Positions 1-10,557 of a stretch of DNA of 64,000 nt are shown here, piece after piece. The position numbers and the translations under genes are program-made. The stretch is taken from contig CM066031.1 of NCBI GenBank assembly GCA_033557465.1, positions 1,673,818,800-1,673,882,799 of the forward strand, in the 5' to 3' direction. The stretch's first letter is position 1. Each line of letters starts with the position of its first letter. Below the pieces are notes generated by a model that saw only the letters and a program-made list of their open reading frames with translations, did not search any database and was not told the origin of the DNA. This stretch comes from Ichthyophis bannanicus. Its lineage: Eukaryota > Chordata > Amphibia > Gymnophiona > Ichthyophiidae.

Positions 1-489
1 CTTGATACCACAACACTGCACCATTGACCTTGGAGAACGTCCATGGAGCGGTGGAGAGCCCGAGAGGAAGGGCAGCGAACTGACAGTGAGAGCCAAGCAC
101 AGCAAAATGCAGATACTTCTCTTGATCTGCCCGGAACGGGGTATGAAAATACACCTCAGCCTGATCCAGAGAAGTCAAACATTACCCTTGGCGCACTGCT
201 TGAATCATGCAAGGTTTCCATTTGAAAGTGTAGGACATGCAAGTCCTTTTTGATCCCCTTGAGGTCCAAAATGGGCCAGAAGGAACCATCCCTTCTTTGG
301 CACCACAAAATAGATAAAGTATCTGCTCTTGCCCCACTCATCCATAGGAATGGGCACCACCGCCTTTAGGCATAGCAACTTGTCCAAGGTGGTCCGCACA
401 GTGGCACCTTTGATCGCAGACCCACATGGAGAGATGATGAAGGCATCAGGAATCGGTTTTTTTGCATTCCAGGACATAGCCAAACTCAA
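1..489 (-). pseudogene. DIRS-0 reverse transcriptase fragment
   Basis: Frame-shifted remnant of a DIRS reverse transcriptase, which would copy element RNA into DNA. Visible segments are a FWPILDLKG-like motif followed by HFQMETL (matching FWPILDRKRVN and HFHMETL in DIRS-alpha), then, in another frame, a VYFHTPFR-like box equivalent to AYLHIPVR and a LPLGLSTAPWTFSKV-like box equivalent to the FGLATVPRTFTKV region. The catalytic DD box would lie left of the window. At least one frame change and one stop break it, so no function is expected. Confidence 0.7.
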
Positions 490-771
490 TAATGTCTAGC
501 ACTCAGCGATCCTTGTTAACCCAGGCCCATGCCTGAAAGAAGAGGCAGAGCCTGCTGCCCATCTGAGGCACTGGAGAATGGGTCCCACAAACTTTCATTG
601 CGTAGCCGAGGGTCCTCTTCTGCATCGGACAGAATCCCTGGGCCCATGTGCTCCATGAAAGGACAGAGAATGAGCCCGAGGCCCTGAAGCAAAGGGGAAG
701 AAAAGTTTATCAGGGCAGTAATGATGATAGTCCCAACATCCACAGGAATCTGGCCAGCATGCCCTTGGTAG

Positions 772-1030
772 TCAGGCAGAGGCTGAAGAGACAGTGGCAC
801 TAGCCTGCTTCACAAGCCCCTTGGACCTCTCTTCTGGGAGGCATGACTTTGTCTCACCTAGGTCCTTCATTAGTGACACCGTCGTCAGGGCACTATCCCT
901 GGCCACCAAACATACCAGGTCATACATAGCATCAGAAAGGAAGGCTGTAGCAGACTCCAAAAGAGAGGTAGTATCATCAGGCAGAACTGAATCCACTGGA
1001 GCAGGGCTCGAGACATTAGGCTGGTACATA
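772..1030 (-). pseudogene. DIRS-0 gag-like fragment
   Basis: Open minus frame containing ATAFLSDAMYDLV followed by ARDSAL. In the other DIRS gag proteins here a similar alpha-helical segment follows the MAAAAI/NALSIQ box (for example SGAAYLADIHYDLIWG in DIRS-alpha). The missing upstream part, ending in MAAAAILQRTV, lies at 32914-33039 on the other side of the Tc1 insertion, so the two joined give one continuous gag region. Gag proteins of DIRS elements probably package the RNA. This piece is broken. Confidence 0.6.
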
Positions 1031-1142
1031 TACAGTTGTGGTCAACATTATTGGCACCCTTGAAGTTCAACCCCTAAATGTTCAATATCACCTAAAAAAA
1101 AAGGTGGCAAAAGTAAGTTTGTCAGTAAACCTACTGTCTTTG
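1031..1142 (+). mobile_element. Tc1/mariner transposon, 5' end with terminal inverted repeat
   Basis: Starts with TA then CAGTTGTGGTCAACATTATT, the mirror of the sequence ending at 32913. Tc1-type elements insert at TA and have TIRs of this kind. The 5' untranslated part runs to about 1142, where an L1 LINE begins. Total Tc1 sequence over the five pieces (1031-1142, 9341-9469, 11590-12130, 14552-15224, 32733-32913) is about 1.6 kb, the usual size of a complete Tc1 element. Confidence 0.8.
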
Positions 1143-2403
1143 GGGGAATTCAAGATGGCGGCAGGTTGGCTCCGTGGAGAGAAGCTCTGTTGCTGGTTCC
1201 ATGTTCTTTCTTCCCCCACTTCGCTTCTGGTCATCCAACATGGGGAGATGGAAGAAAAAGCAGGCTAGCCTACCCTTGGGCTCAGCACTTACCACCATGG
1301 CATTTCAAAAAACTCTAGACGCATGTGGTTTCCTTTCCTGTGGCTCTGTAGCGGCATCCTTGGCAGAGCTGGTGGATTTGTCTTCATCAATTCTGGCTGC
1401 ATCGGTAGTCTGGCTCTTCCTTGAGCAACACCCTCCCCCCCCATTGCAACACAGAAACACTGCACTTGCAGGAAGTGTGCTCCCTGACGCTGTAGCAATG
1501 CGTACTCCAGATTAGAGGAGTGAAGAGAACACCCCAGTAGTAGTGACAGCATCTTCTCAACAGCAAAGGCAGCATTTAATTGAAGAAGTGGGGTCGTATC
1601 CCCTGCTGAACTTGGTGCTGGGATCAGCTGGTGGAGTACAACTTCTCCGTGGTGTGGGACTGCAGAAACCTTCTCATAAAACTTTAGAAGCACTGTGGGA
1701 TTTAATTGCTACCCTGCATCTATCCCTTACTGGTTTTGCTAAGACTATTGTGAAAGATGTATCAGAAGTAAAATCAGGATCTTCAAAAGCTATCCAGTAT
1801 GCAAGCTGACCAGGTAGAGAGGTTTCCTCTGTTGGTAGGAGAACTTGGACACATTCGGGAGCTGCAGGTTGCCCAGTTATAAGAGGGGGCAGTGCAGCAG
1901 AAGAAACTCGAGTATTTAGAAAATTAGGCTCGTAGAAACAACATAAGACTGCTAAATTTTCTAAAGTCTCCTGTGCTATCTCCCTTGAAGATGGTATACT
2001 TCAGGGAGATGCTTAAAAGCCCCCTGGAGCACTTGCTGCCCATCTCCCGGGAGAAATATCTTTCACTGGGCCCAAGTAACCAAATTAGTGGAACCGCTTC
2101 TGGTGGTCTGGGAGACCTTATGGGGTTCCTGGAGGACTCACTTGAGGTGGTCACAGAGCGAACCACTCTTCTGGTTACGCTGGTACTAGAGCCAGATAAA
2201 AGTTTAATCCTTAAGGCTTACTTCAAGAATTTCAATGAGAAGTTTATAGGCTCTGTTGTTCATGTTTCCAGATTTGTCTCGTGTCACCCAGTTGAGAAGG
2301 GAATAGCCTTGCAGCCTAGGGTCCGTTCCCTCGGGGCTATGTTTACTTTAAAATTTCCCTCACGTTTCCTACAATGATAATTTTTTTCTGTTTTTGAGCC
2401 AAG
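1143..2403 (+). pseudogene. L1 LINE: 5' UTR and ORF1 (5' part)
   Basis: Begins with a CAAGATGGCGGC leader, then a broken ORF1. Recognisable L1 ORF1p features include a helical segment before 1809, KKLEYLEN followed by RRNNIRLLNF at about 1895-1965 (the start of the RRM region), then SPLEHLLPI, GFLEDSLEVVTERTTLLVTLV and a TLKFPSRFL segment at 2340-2375. ORF1p is an RNA-binding chaperone in L1 particles. Stops and frame changes interrupt it. DIRS-alpha is inserted at 2404 just after an FEP motif, and the last residues of ORF1 resume at 8346. L1 ORF2 is missing. It lies inside the Tc1 element. Confidence 0.72.
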
Positions 2404-2439
2404 GTGAAATTAGACTTACCTGCTAATTGTTCCTTGAGA

Positions 2440-2560
2440 AACTCCAGTCTAGTCCCGAACCTCTGGGTTTTGCTCCTCCTCCAGCAGCTTGGAGACTGAG
2501 AAACGTCATCTTTTTGATGACACTGGTATAAAACCACAGGAACCGCCTCCTCACTCCAGT
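2440..2560 (+). repeat. DIRS-alpha left inverted terminal repeat
   Basis: Reverse complement of 8214-8334 with no mismatch that I can see over about 120 bases. Outside it, 2404-2439 is a left-only extension that carries a splice-donor-like motif on the minus strand. Confidence 0.9.
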
Positions 2561-2893
2561 AACCTATTGACAAAGCAGACTCACCGGAGCAACAATTAAG
2601 TAGCAAATACTACTATCAAAAAACGGTAAAAACAACTTAACTAATAACTTGTAAAGGAGAACACTATGTCTTCTTTTGTTCTCCTTTATGTCATAATAGC
2701 TATTGATGAACTGCGCAGGCCCACCCTTCCCCCCCCTTGTGGAGGATTTGGACCTTATCAGAATCCCCATCTTTTCGAAACAACTCTCCCCCTTTCATGG
2801 ACCCTAACCTTCACAGTTGCTCCTCCAGCTTACCTGTGAAAAATCTCTTGCTTCAGGCTATAGTCCAAACGAAATTACTAGGGAGGGATACAG

Positions 2894-2987
2894 GACTAGA
2901 CTGGAGTTCCTCAAGGAACAACAATTAGCAGGTAAGTCTAATTTCATCTTCCTTATGGTCCCTCCAGTCTAGTCCCGAACCTCTGGG
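2894..2987 (+). repeat. DIRS-alpha internal complementary region (ICR)
   Basis: The first part is the reverse complement of the left end (about 2404-2450) and the second part the reverse complement of the right end (about 8316-8345), fused directly. This is the DIRS-1 hallmark, thought to template circle closure. It implies that the circle junction joins ...CATAAGGAAG to ATGAAATTAG. Confidence 0.88.
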
Positions 2988-3050
2988 GATGTAACAGAGC
3001 AGTGAAACAAGTCAACGGGAGGGACCTGCTAGACCAGCCTGAAGCACCGC

Positions 3051-4866
3051 TTATCCGAAACAGGTATCCCTTTCCGCCTGAACATCCAGATGGTAATGTT
3101 TGACAAAAGAATTTAAAGACGACCAGGTAGCCGCCTTACAAATTTCAACTGCTGGCGCACAACTGTACTCGGCCCACAATGCCGCTTGTGCCCTAGTCGA
3201 ATGAGCTCTAAGCCCTTCTGGTACGGATTTGCCCTTTAAAACATAAGCTGACACAATCGCCTCTTTAAGCCATTTTGCAATGGAAGCTTTTGATGCTGCT
3301 TCCCCTTTTCTCGGTCCCCCAAACAGGATAAACAGCCTATCCAATTTGTGGAAACTTGCTGTTCTACGGATATACTTCTTTAATGCCCGACGAACATCTA
3401 ATAGATGTAACTTCTCTGAGGAAGTAAAGTCACTTCCCCCAGCGAACACCAGTAATGAAACAACCTGATTCACATGAAAAACGGATACTACTTTGGGCAA
3501 AAAGGAGGGCACGGGTCTCAATACCACCTTGGTATCAAAAAAGGACAGAAAAGGCTTCCGACAAGATAAAGCCTGCAACTCCGAGATTCTTCGAGCCAAA
3601 CATATCACTACTAGAAAAATCACTTTAAGAGTAAGGTCCTTTAGCGACGCTCTAGACAAAGGCTCAAAAGGTTCACGCACCAACGCTTCCAGTACCAAAT
3701 GAAGATCCCATGTCGGAACCATCTGTCTACATGGCGGCCTCAACAGAGACACTGCCCGCAAAAAATGTTTTATATCTGGATGTACTCCCAGCGCCTCTCC
3801 TTTTATCTTCCCTCTATAACAGAATAGCGCTGTCAACTGCACTCTTAAGGACGCCGCCGCCAAACCTTTCTCAAAACCATCTTGCAAGAAAGCCAAAATC
3901 TGCAGCACAGAAACTCTCAATGCTCCAATATTCCTGTCGAGACACCATGCTTCAAATACACGCCAAATACGAACATACGCTAGTGAGGTAGACCTTCGCC
4001 GTGCCTTCAACAAGGTAGAAATTACCGCGGCAGAGTATCCCCTCGCTGTTAACCTTGCCCTTTCAAGAGCCATGCCGTAAGCGAGAATCGACCCACCTGA
4101 AGCATGTGTAGAGGACCCTGAGATAAGAGGTCCCTCCGAAGTGGAAGGTGCCATGGCTTCTCTACTACTAGTCTCAACAGATCTGCATACCAAGGACGTC
4201 TTGGCCAATCCGGCGCAATCAATATTACTTGTCCTGTGAACTTCTATGCGCTGCAACACCCGACTTATTAACACCCAAAGTGGAAACACGTACAGGAGTT
4301 GCTCTTCTGGCAATGTCTGGATGAGAGCATCTAGACCTTCCGACATTCTCTCCCGTCTTCTGCTGAAGAACCGATCGATCTTTGCCGACTGGAAAGTCGC
4401 CATCAGATCCATCACTGGCGTCCCCCAGTGCTGTACTAAGTTCTCGAACACTTCCGGATGGAGAACCCATTCTCCTGGATCTACCTTTACTCGACTCAAG
4501 AAATCGGCCTCCACATTTTCCATGCCTGCTACATGTGCTGCCAACAACGCCAATAGGTTTACCTCGGCCCAATCGAACAGCTGTTCCGCCTCGGTTTCCA
4601 GTGCTACACTGCTGGTGCCGCCTTGATGGTTGACGTATGCTACTGCGGTCGCATTGTCGGAAAATACCCAAATGGCTTTTCCTCGGAGACAAGGTTGAAA
4701 CTCCTGAAGTGCCAACCTTATCGCTCGCAATTCCAGCCTGTTGATTGACCAGCCCTTCTCTAGGTTGGTCCACCTCCCCTGTGCGTAATTTCCTTCAAAA
4801 TGAGCTCCCCAGCCTAATAGACTGGAGTCCGTCGTTAGGGGTAATCAACAGGGTGCTTCTAACAGC
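3051..4866 (-). CDS. DIRS-alpha RNase H, methylase-like region and tyrosine recombinase
   Basis: Open from an ATG at 4730 (559 aa), with the frame extending upstream to about 4866 so that the RNase H start (TTDSSLLGWGAHF) is included. RNase H acidic residues lie in TDSS, LELRAIRLAL and FSDNATAVAY. A VMDLMATF to FPLWVLIS region corresponds to the part aligned with Dam-like methylases in DIRS elements. The C-terminal half is a tyrosine recombinase with Arg in LARRISEL (about residue 380), HSTR (His510, Arg513) and Tyr546 in KHYHLD. The recombinase would integrate the circular DNA. It looks open, but the upstream RT and gag are frame-shifted, so the element is probably dead. Confidence 0.85.
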
Positions 4867-5960
4867 ATCCCTTCTCCAGAATCTGTGGCCGTGGCCACCA
4901 TTGAATTGCCTGACGAGTCTCTGGCGGGCAGGGTAGTTTCTGAGACAGTGGATCCTCCTGGTGTGACCACCGTCTGAGTAATGCTCTCTGTAACAGTCTC
5001 ATGTGGGTTCTTGCCCACGGTACGAGCTCAAGTGTTGCCGCCATGGTATCGAGCAACTGCAGATAATGCTATGCCAACGGATTCCTTCTGTCCAGAACTT
5101 TGCGGACTGCTTTTTCAATCCCTGCGCCCGTCTCTGTGGAAGAAAGACTCTTCTGACATGCACCCAGGTACTCTAGGCTCTGCGAAGGAGCCAACTTGCT
5201 TTTCAACATATTGACCACCCAAATGGGGCTCTGCAGAAAGGCTACCACTCTGGCTGTTGCCAACTCGCTTTCGGTTCTGGATTTCGCTCGGATTAACCAA
5301 TCGTCCAGATAAGGGTGCACCAACAGTCTATCCTTTCGCAATGCTGCCGCTACTACCACCATCACTTTGGTGAAAGTTCTGGGCACCGTAGCCAGTCCAA
5401 ACACTAATGCCTGGAATTGATAATGCTCCATAGGCACTGCAAACCTGAGAAACCTCTGATGTTCTAGCCGAACAGGAATGTGTAGGTAAGCTTCCGACAA
5501 ATCCAGGGACATAAGAAACTCTCCTTCTCTTACAGCGACTATGACCGATCTTAGGGTCTCCATATGAAAATGCGACACCCGAAGACATTGATTTACTCTC
5601 TTGCGATCCAAAATTGGCCAAAAGGTTCCTTCCTTCTTCGGCACGACAAAGTATATGGAGTATCGACCGGAACCGCTGGTCTGGCGGAACTGGTACCACT
5701 GCTTTGAAGATCAGGAGTCTCTCTAAGGTGTCTTGCACCGCCTCGTATTTGAACCGCGCTCTGCACAGAGATTGCACGTAAGAATCGATCACCGGACACT
5801 GAAATTCCAGAGCATAACCTTCTCGAATGACCTCCAGCACCCACTGATCTGATGTGATCTTGACCCAGGTAAGGTAAAACTCTCATAACCGACCTCCCAC
5901 TGGTACCCCTAACCTGGGTCCCCCTGGCTTCATTGCGACTTTCTAAGACTCGAGGCAGAG
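4860..5960 (-). pseudogene. DIRS-alpha reverse transcriptase
   Basis: Frame-shifted RT. Motifs in order: FWPILDRKRVN, HFHMETLRSVI, LMSLDLSEAYLHIPV (first catalytic Asp), FQALVFGLATVPRTFTKV, and PYLDDWLIRAKS (catalytic DD, with Leu instead of the Ala common in other RTs), then the LEYLGA connection box. Two minus frames are needed (5328-5840 and 5069-5644), and the region after about 5070 continues toward RNase H in another frame. It lies between gag and RNase H as in other DIRS elements. Confidence 0.85.
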
Positions 5961-7425
5961 GAGGCCGCAAAACCTCTCCCTGCCCCTCGAAAGCCTTGAA
6001 ATCCCTGGCTCCTGTAGGGAAAACGTCCTCTCTGAAATTGACCGAACCTTGGGGAACGGAAACAACGAAACCTCTTCTGTTGACCCTTATTTGTCGGAGC
6101 CGGCTGCCCCTGTTTTTGCTTGTCCTCCGGCATCCTTTACCAGCTTGTCTAAATCTTCTCCAAAAAGTAGCCTTCCTCTGAAAGGAAGCTTATCTAGTCT
6201 TGCTTTGGAGGAGCCATCTGCCACCCAATTGTGCAGCCAAAGATACCTTTGTGCCGCTATTACCGATGCCATATTCTTGGATAACCCCCAAATGAGGTCA
6301 TAATGAATATCGGCGAGATAAGCCGCCCCAGACTCCAATCTGGATGCTTCTGTGGTGGTCTCTTCCATCTGTTCCCCCTGAATCCACTGTGACCAGCGAA
6401 GAAAAGCTCTCGCCACCCATGCCCCACAAATAGAAGCTTGTATGGATAGTGCATTAACATCAAAAACCTGTTTCAACAAGGTGTCCAACTTTCCGTCTTG
6501 GGCATCCTTGAGAGCGGTGCTCCCTTCCACCGGAATGGTAGTCTTCTTGGTCACCGCCAAGACTGCTGCATCTACCCTTTGGCGACTTAAACAATTCCTG
6601 ATCCTGGTCAACCAGTGGATAAAGACGGGCCATAATTCTGGACCCTTTAAGACCCATGTCCCATTCTTCTTGAATCATTTCCCTAACAACTCTGTGTACC
6701 GGAAAAGCTTTTTGAGTTTTCCGAAACGCCTGCAATAATGGATCCTCTAAGGTGGAATCTTCTGCTGGACCCGCCACCAGCATATTAAGCGCCTTAAGCG
6801 TCTCTGAAATGAGTGCTGGTAACTCGTCTCTCCGGAAAACACCAACCACCCTAGATTGGTCCTCCTGTTCCGTGAGTTCTCCTTCCTCTAACTCATCGTC
6901 CAACTCCAAGTATGGATCACCCTCCTCGGAGAGGATACCTTTAGAAACCATGGACTGCTCTGGTTGATCCTTCTCAGTCCTGGGCTTCTTTGATAGAACC
7001 CCTGTAACTCCTGAGGTCAGAGGAGTCCCTGGTCGCTTCTCCCTCAGTTCCCCATCTGTGGGAGTAGCTGAGAGCTTTCTCTGTGTGCCTCCAAAGGCCT
7101 GTTGAATGAGAGTGACAAAGTCTGGAGAATAAATGGCTGCTAAACTGCCTGGGAAAGACGTCTGGGCCGAAGGAAGATCCGGAGTGGAGGAAGTACCTGC
7201 CACCGGTTCCGGAAGTGGTAAAGAGGGAGAAACCAGCTCCGGCAGGGCTACCGTTGCCCCGTTATGACACTCTGCCTCCACTTCCAATGCCTGTTCCATT
7301 GAGGCCGCTTCTTGAATGCACCCCCTACAGACTCCTCTTTCAGACACCGCTCCTCTTCTAGTATCACAGACCAAGCACTGCGGTCTAGAAGGCATTCCGT
7401 TATCATGGAAATCCCCTCTTACCAC
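5930..7425 (-). pseudogene. DIRS-alpha gag-like protein, frame-shifted
   Basis: Starts at the ATG at 7425. The first residues hold a Cys-rich zinc-binding motif (CLVCDTRRGAVSERGVCRGC). A long acidic, Ser/Pro-rich linker follows (ELDDELEEGELTEQEDQS), then the conserved core with RVDAAVLAVTKKTTIPVEG and NALSIQASIC in a second frame (6087-6611), and a basic Gly/Arg/Phe-rich tail (5930-6133) as in nucleic-acid-binding proteins. A frameshift near 6580 separates the halves. The gag role is inferred from position and from DIRS precedent. Confidence 0.8.
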
Positions 7426-8213
7426 TCAGCCAGTCCAAGTATGCTAAGCATGCTCCAGCCACTACAGCCCTTGATTGATGTACAGGTGGCCTTAGAAAAG
7501 GGAAAACTCTTGCGGTACACTGTATTTTTTTTAAATCAATATAAAGTGTGTACTTTGGCAAGGCAAGCTCAAAATATGTGGTATAATACTCAAAACAAAG
7601 GATTCCTGCTGTACAAGGAGCCCCTGAAGCCCTACAAAGTGAAAAGATTTTCCCATGCTGAAAATACGTGGCCCGGCCTGCTGTGCTCTGTATATGCGGC
7701 TTAAACAGAGAAACCCCGTCTGCCTCCGATAACTTTCCGCTGCTACATGCGATTGGAGCTCCCCCTTACCTTTCGGGCTTGCTGCCCCGATGGTTTCCTG
7801 TGTTTTTCTGTTCTCTCCCCGCGCTCAGCCGAAAAACCGCAGCTTCAGCATTGGGCGAGAGAATTACCAAGAGAAGCAGCTGCCGCTTTGAGGTTGGCTC
7901 GCCGTCGTCGGCACACTGCGCGATTGGTAAAAAAAGACTTCTGCTGCGCTTCTGTGCCTAAGCTACCGGCTTACCCGCTGGATTCCCTGCTCCGTGCAAA
8001 ATCAGCGGTCACGGAATGAGAGGGAGAAGGGGAGGAGGGGGCCACCTCACCGCTTGCCTTAAAGCTACAGACAAGGTATATTTTCAAAAACTTCAAAAAA
8101 GTGACTATATAACTCTGATCCCAGCTAAACTATTCTAATCTCTCCTTAATTGTTCCTCTAGTGAGCCCTGAACCTCTGGGCTCACCAGTCCTCCAGCTGC
8201 TTGGAAACTGAGG
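7426..8213 (-). other. DIRS-alpha 5' untranslated region with an end-like hairpin
   Basis: No protein similarity is seen. The outer part at about 8145-8213 is a degraded copy of the left terminus (TAATTGTTCCT, GAACCTCTGGG and CTCCAGCTGCTTGGA-A-ACTGAG) in inverted orientation to the adjoining right ITR, so the RNA could fold as a hairpin. A GC-rich stretch lies at 7800-8040. Confidence 0.5.
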
Positions 8214-8334
8214 TAACTGGAGTGAGGAGGCGGTTCCTGTGGTTTTATACCAGTGTCATCAAAAAGATGACGTTTCTCAGTCTCCAAGCTGCTGGAGGAG
8301 GAGCAAAACCCAGAGGTTCGGGACTAGACTGGAG
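8214..8334 (-). repeat. DIRS-alpha right inverted terminal repeat
   Basis: Pairs with 2440-2560. The right end beyond it (8335-8345, GACGATAAGG) also appears, inverted, in the ICR. Confidence 0.9.
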
Positions 8335-8345
8335 GGACGATAAGG

Positions 8346-8598
8346 AACTTACAGATTTCTTGAATGCTAGGGAAGAGCCTAGAGTAGTTGTTGAGTCCCC
8401 TACAGCTGACTTGTGAATCTCTGACCCGCCTCCATTTGTTCGTTACCTTTAAAATGACTTAGCAGCCATTTTTTCTTTCTTATTTTTTTTCTGTATCCCC
8501 CTTGGTATTTCCTTATTGTAGGCGAATCTGTGTGGTTTGATGTTTTTTTTCCAGTGGTTTTACTTGTTTGCTGTATTTTGCTTTGAACCATGGGTATT
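8346..8598 (+). mobile_element. L1 LINE: end of ORF1 and following spacer
   Basis: The frame AACTTACAG... encodes ELTDFLNAREE and a stop at 8416-8418, the C-terminal end of L1 ORF1p, continuing the part broken off at 2403. A T-rich stretch to about 8590 has no coding signal. L1 ORF2 is not present: a CR1 3' end begins at about 8599. Confidence 0.6.
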
Positions 8599-8978
8599 TC
8601 ATCAAAAAGTAGAAAGACTAGGAGACATGCAATGACGCTACAGTGTAACCCATTTAAGACTAATAAGAAACAACATTTTTTCACTCAGTGCGTAATCAAA
8701 TTCTGGAATTCGTTACCAGAGGATGTAGTAAAAGCTGTTAGTGTAACTGGGTTTAAAAAAGGTTTGGACAAGTTCCTGAAGGAAAGGTCAATAAACCATT
8801 ACTGAAGAGGACCCAGGTAATCCACTGCCTGCCCCAATTCAAGTATTATGGAACCTGTGTGTCTTTTTGGGAAACTGCTAGGTACTTGTGACCTGGATTG
8901 GCCACTGTTGGAAACAGGATACTGGACTTGATAGACCTTGGTCTGACCCAGTATGGCATTTCTTATGTTCATTCATGT
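8599..8978 (+). mobile_element. CR1 LINE 3' fragment
   Basis: Encodes FWNSLPEDV-like C-terminal text (VIKFWNSLPEDVVKAVSV) and ends with a typical CR1 3' UTR: GGCCACTGTTGGAAACAGG, then GGTCTGACCCAGTATGGCAT and TTCTTATGTTC. The same family occurs at 13829-14545. It is 5'-truncated, as usual for LINE copies. Confidence 0.82.
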
Positions 8979-8989
8979 TAATACTTGGA

Positions 8990-9340
8990 TGTAATTTTTT
9001 AAAATGCAACTAAATTAACTGCTTCAGAATTGCCCCCCGCACTTCTGCACCCCCTGACATCTTATTACCTCTCTCTGCTCCCTCCCTCCCATCCCACCCC
9101 TAACTCCCCAACCCACTTAGCTCTTTGGATGAATCAACATTTCCTTGTATATAGTTCATCTTGTATATAGTTATATTGCAATACCCCCTAATTTATTACA
9201 CTGTATCGAACCCCATTGCAATATTCTCCTGCAAGTCCCCCAACCTCGTTTTAGATAACGTGTTTGGTTGTATTGTAAACCACTTTGATTTAAGGATAAA
9301 GCGGTATAGAAATCCTTTTAAATAAATAAATTTTAAAAAA
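8990..9340 (+). mobile_element. L2-type LINE 3' UTR fragment
   Basis: Ends with AACCACTTTGATTTAAGGAT, AAAGCGGTATAGAA and an AAATAAATAAAT tail. The same 3' end type is seen at 21580-21655 (SINE tail) and, more diverged, at 46075-46137 (L2-1). The first half (9000-9200) is C-rich and noncoding. Confidence 0.6.
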
Positions 9341-9469
9341 AATTAACAAAAGTGGCCAGTGAAATGACTTTGGACTATATAGGTACACATACCTGACACA
9401 AAGGATCAAATAAAACAAGACCAAATAAAAAAGAAAATAGGAAATAGTATAAAAACTAGGACATTGCCA
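9341..9469 (+). mobile_element. Tc1 transposon, 5' non-coding piece
   Basis: Flank between L2 debris and the PLE palindrome. Its last 13 bases (9470-9482) are repeated at 11577-11589, where the sequence continues as Tc1 5' region, so this is the Tc1 side of the PLE insertion. Confidence 0.5.
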
Positions 9470-9482
9470 GGGCACAATTTTT

Positions 9483-10446
9483 CAAAATAATATGACTAGC
9501 TCTACTTTTTCACCATTGACCAATTCTATTGCGGGAGTGTTATATTTCTTCTATAGCGAACAGATCTCAGAATCGAATTGGCTATAGACTGCTGACACTG
9601 TCATGATACAGCCAGATGCCATCAACACATCAATGATCTGTATTTTCGCTATTGTTTTAATTTATTTGCTCTTTTTTTGTTTATTTTCAATTTCTTATTT
9701 TTAATAAAATATACTGCTGTAAAAGCCTAATGTTTCTTCTGTTTATGTGTAGTTTTTTCAAAAAGATTTTGAAACAACCAATGCTGCGAGGTAAATCGAA
9801 AACTTCTCTAAACGATTAATCCGCTTCTGTCTGCTGTAATCAAAGTCCATGAATCAACAGATTAACCAAAGTTCATGAATCAGAAGGTTAATGAGAGATA
9901 TTCACACAGCGTGTTTCTTATAGACTTATATTGAAGACTGTGCTGGTTCAGCCTGATCTTCAAACTTGTTCAAAGTTTGCTCCATGCGTTATGGCTGCTC
10001 ATGGCTACACCGCTCATTGCTGGGCTGCTCATGCACAGGACTTTAACTTAAAAGCTTCTTCTGCAGTATCGAAATTATTGTATTCAATTCCCAACGCATT
10101 AATGGGCGCCAAAGCGTTTCACTATTAGCGTTTCATCAGGGGACTGCCTATAAGAATGAAAAAGTTACCTTAAATTTTCTAGTAACACTTGAAATTGAGA
10201 AAATTGGTCTTTAAAGTTTAAGAGGAGTACTCACGGTCGCTTCCAAGCTGAATCTCTAAAAAGACGCCGCGCATGCGGGATTAGGTTGCTATTCTTTTTT
10301 ATCAGCCGGGAGAGATCACGTGAAATAAGCCTCTTCAACACATACCCCATTCAATTTCGTTGTTTAATCCAGCTGGAGACAGTGTGCCCAATCTGAAAAT
10401 CCATTCCTGCTCCCGTCTTAACAGTGTTTGTGCACGAGTTTTACCT
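9483..10446 (+). repeat. Left arm of the PLE palindrome
   Basis: Base x pairs with base 21003 minus x in every stretch I compared. Mirror-image 65-codon frames at 9931-10128 (+) and 10875-11072 (-) have identical translations, which shows how well the arms match. Confidence 0.92.
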
Positions 10447-10557
10447 CCCATTCCCCGGTCCACATGATCTATACAGAGGCACTGTAATGCTGTAAATAGA
10501 TGGTTCTTTTCTATACAATGTGATACAATGGGGGCTTGTAAATAACGGCAATTTAAA
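10335..10557 (-). pseudogene. PLE endonuclease C-terminal fragment
   Basis: Minus-strand frame through the palindrome centre with PIVSHCIEKNH followed by LLRREQEWIFRLGTLSPAG and NNEIEW before the stop. The larger PLE protein at 23569-24420 ends with the same layout (QEEQRFIFLLDTVFPKG, NKEIEY). It is therefore the tail of a GIY-YIG endonuclease domain. The last part is repeated on the + strand from 10558. Confidence 0.75.

Larger units (their letters stand above)
1..1030 (-). mobile_element. DIRS-0: old DIRS-like retroelement, downstream part, cut by window edge
   Basis: Minus-strand relic with gag at 772-1030 and reverse transcriptase at 1-489. The order (gag at higher coordinates, RT lower) matches the intact DIRS copies in this window. 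It is interrupted at 1031 by a Tc1-like transposon and resumes at 32914-33039 and 48316-48466, where more N-terminal gag sequence lies in the right order. Its RNase H and recombinase would lie left of the window. It is the oldest layer here and has many stops and frameshifts. The stretch 490-771 lies between gag and RT and has no clear motif. Confidence 0.7.
2404..8345 (-). mobile_element. DIRS-alpha: near complete DIRS-type YR retroelement
   Basis: A 5.9 kb element with 121 bp inverted repeats near the ends, an ICR at 2894-2987 equal to its two outer ends joined, and minus-strand gag (5930-7425), RT (4860-5960) and RNase H-YR (3051-4866). It is inserted in L1 ORF1: left flank ends ...GAGCCAAGG and right flank begins AACTTACAG, so joining them restores the ORF1 C-terminus to within one base. 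No long target duplication is seen. Its family is distinct from the A, C and E copies (different ITR and gag). Frameshifts in gag and RT suggest it is inactive. Confidence 0.88.

Noticed and set aside
3051..4730. Phage or bacterial integrase, hence a prokaryotic sequence
   Set aside because: The recombinase is fused to RNase H and lies beside RT and gag between ITRs with an ICR; this is a DIRS retroelement in a genome full of LINEs and SINEs.
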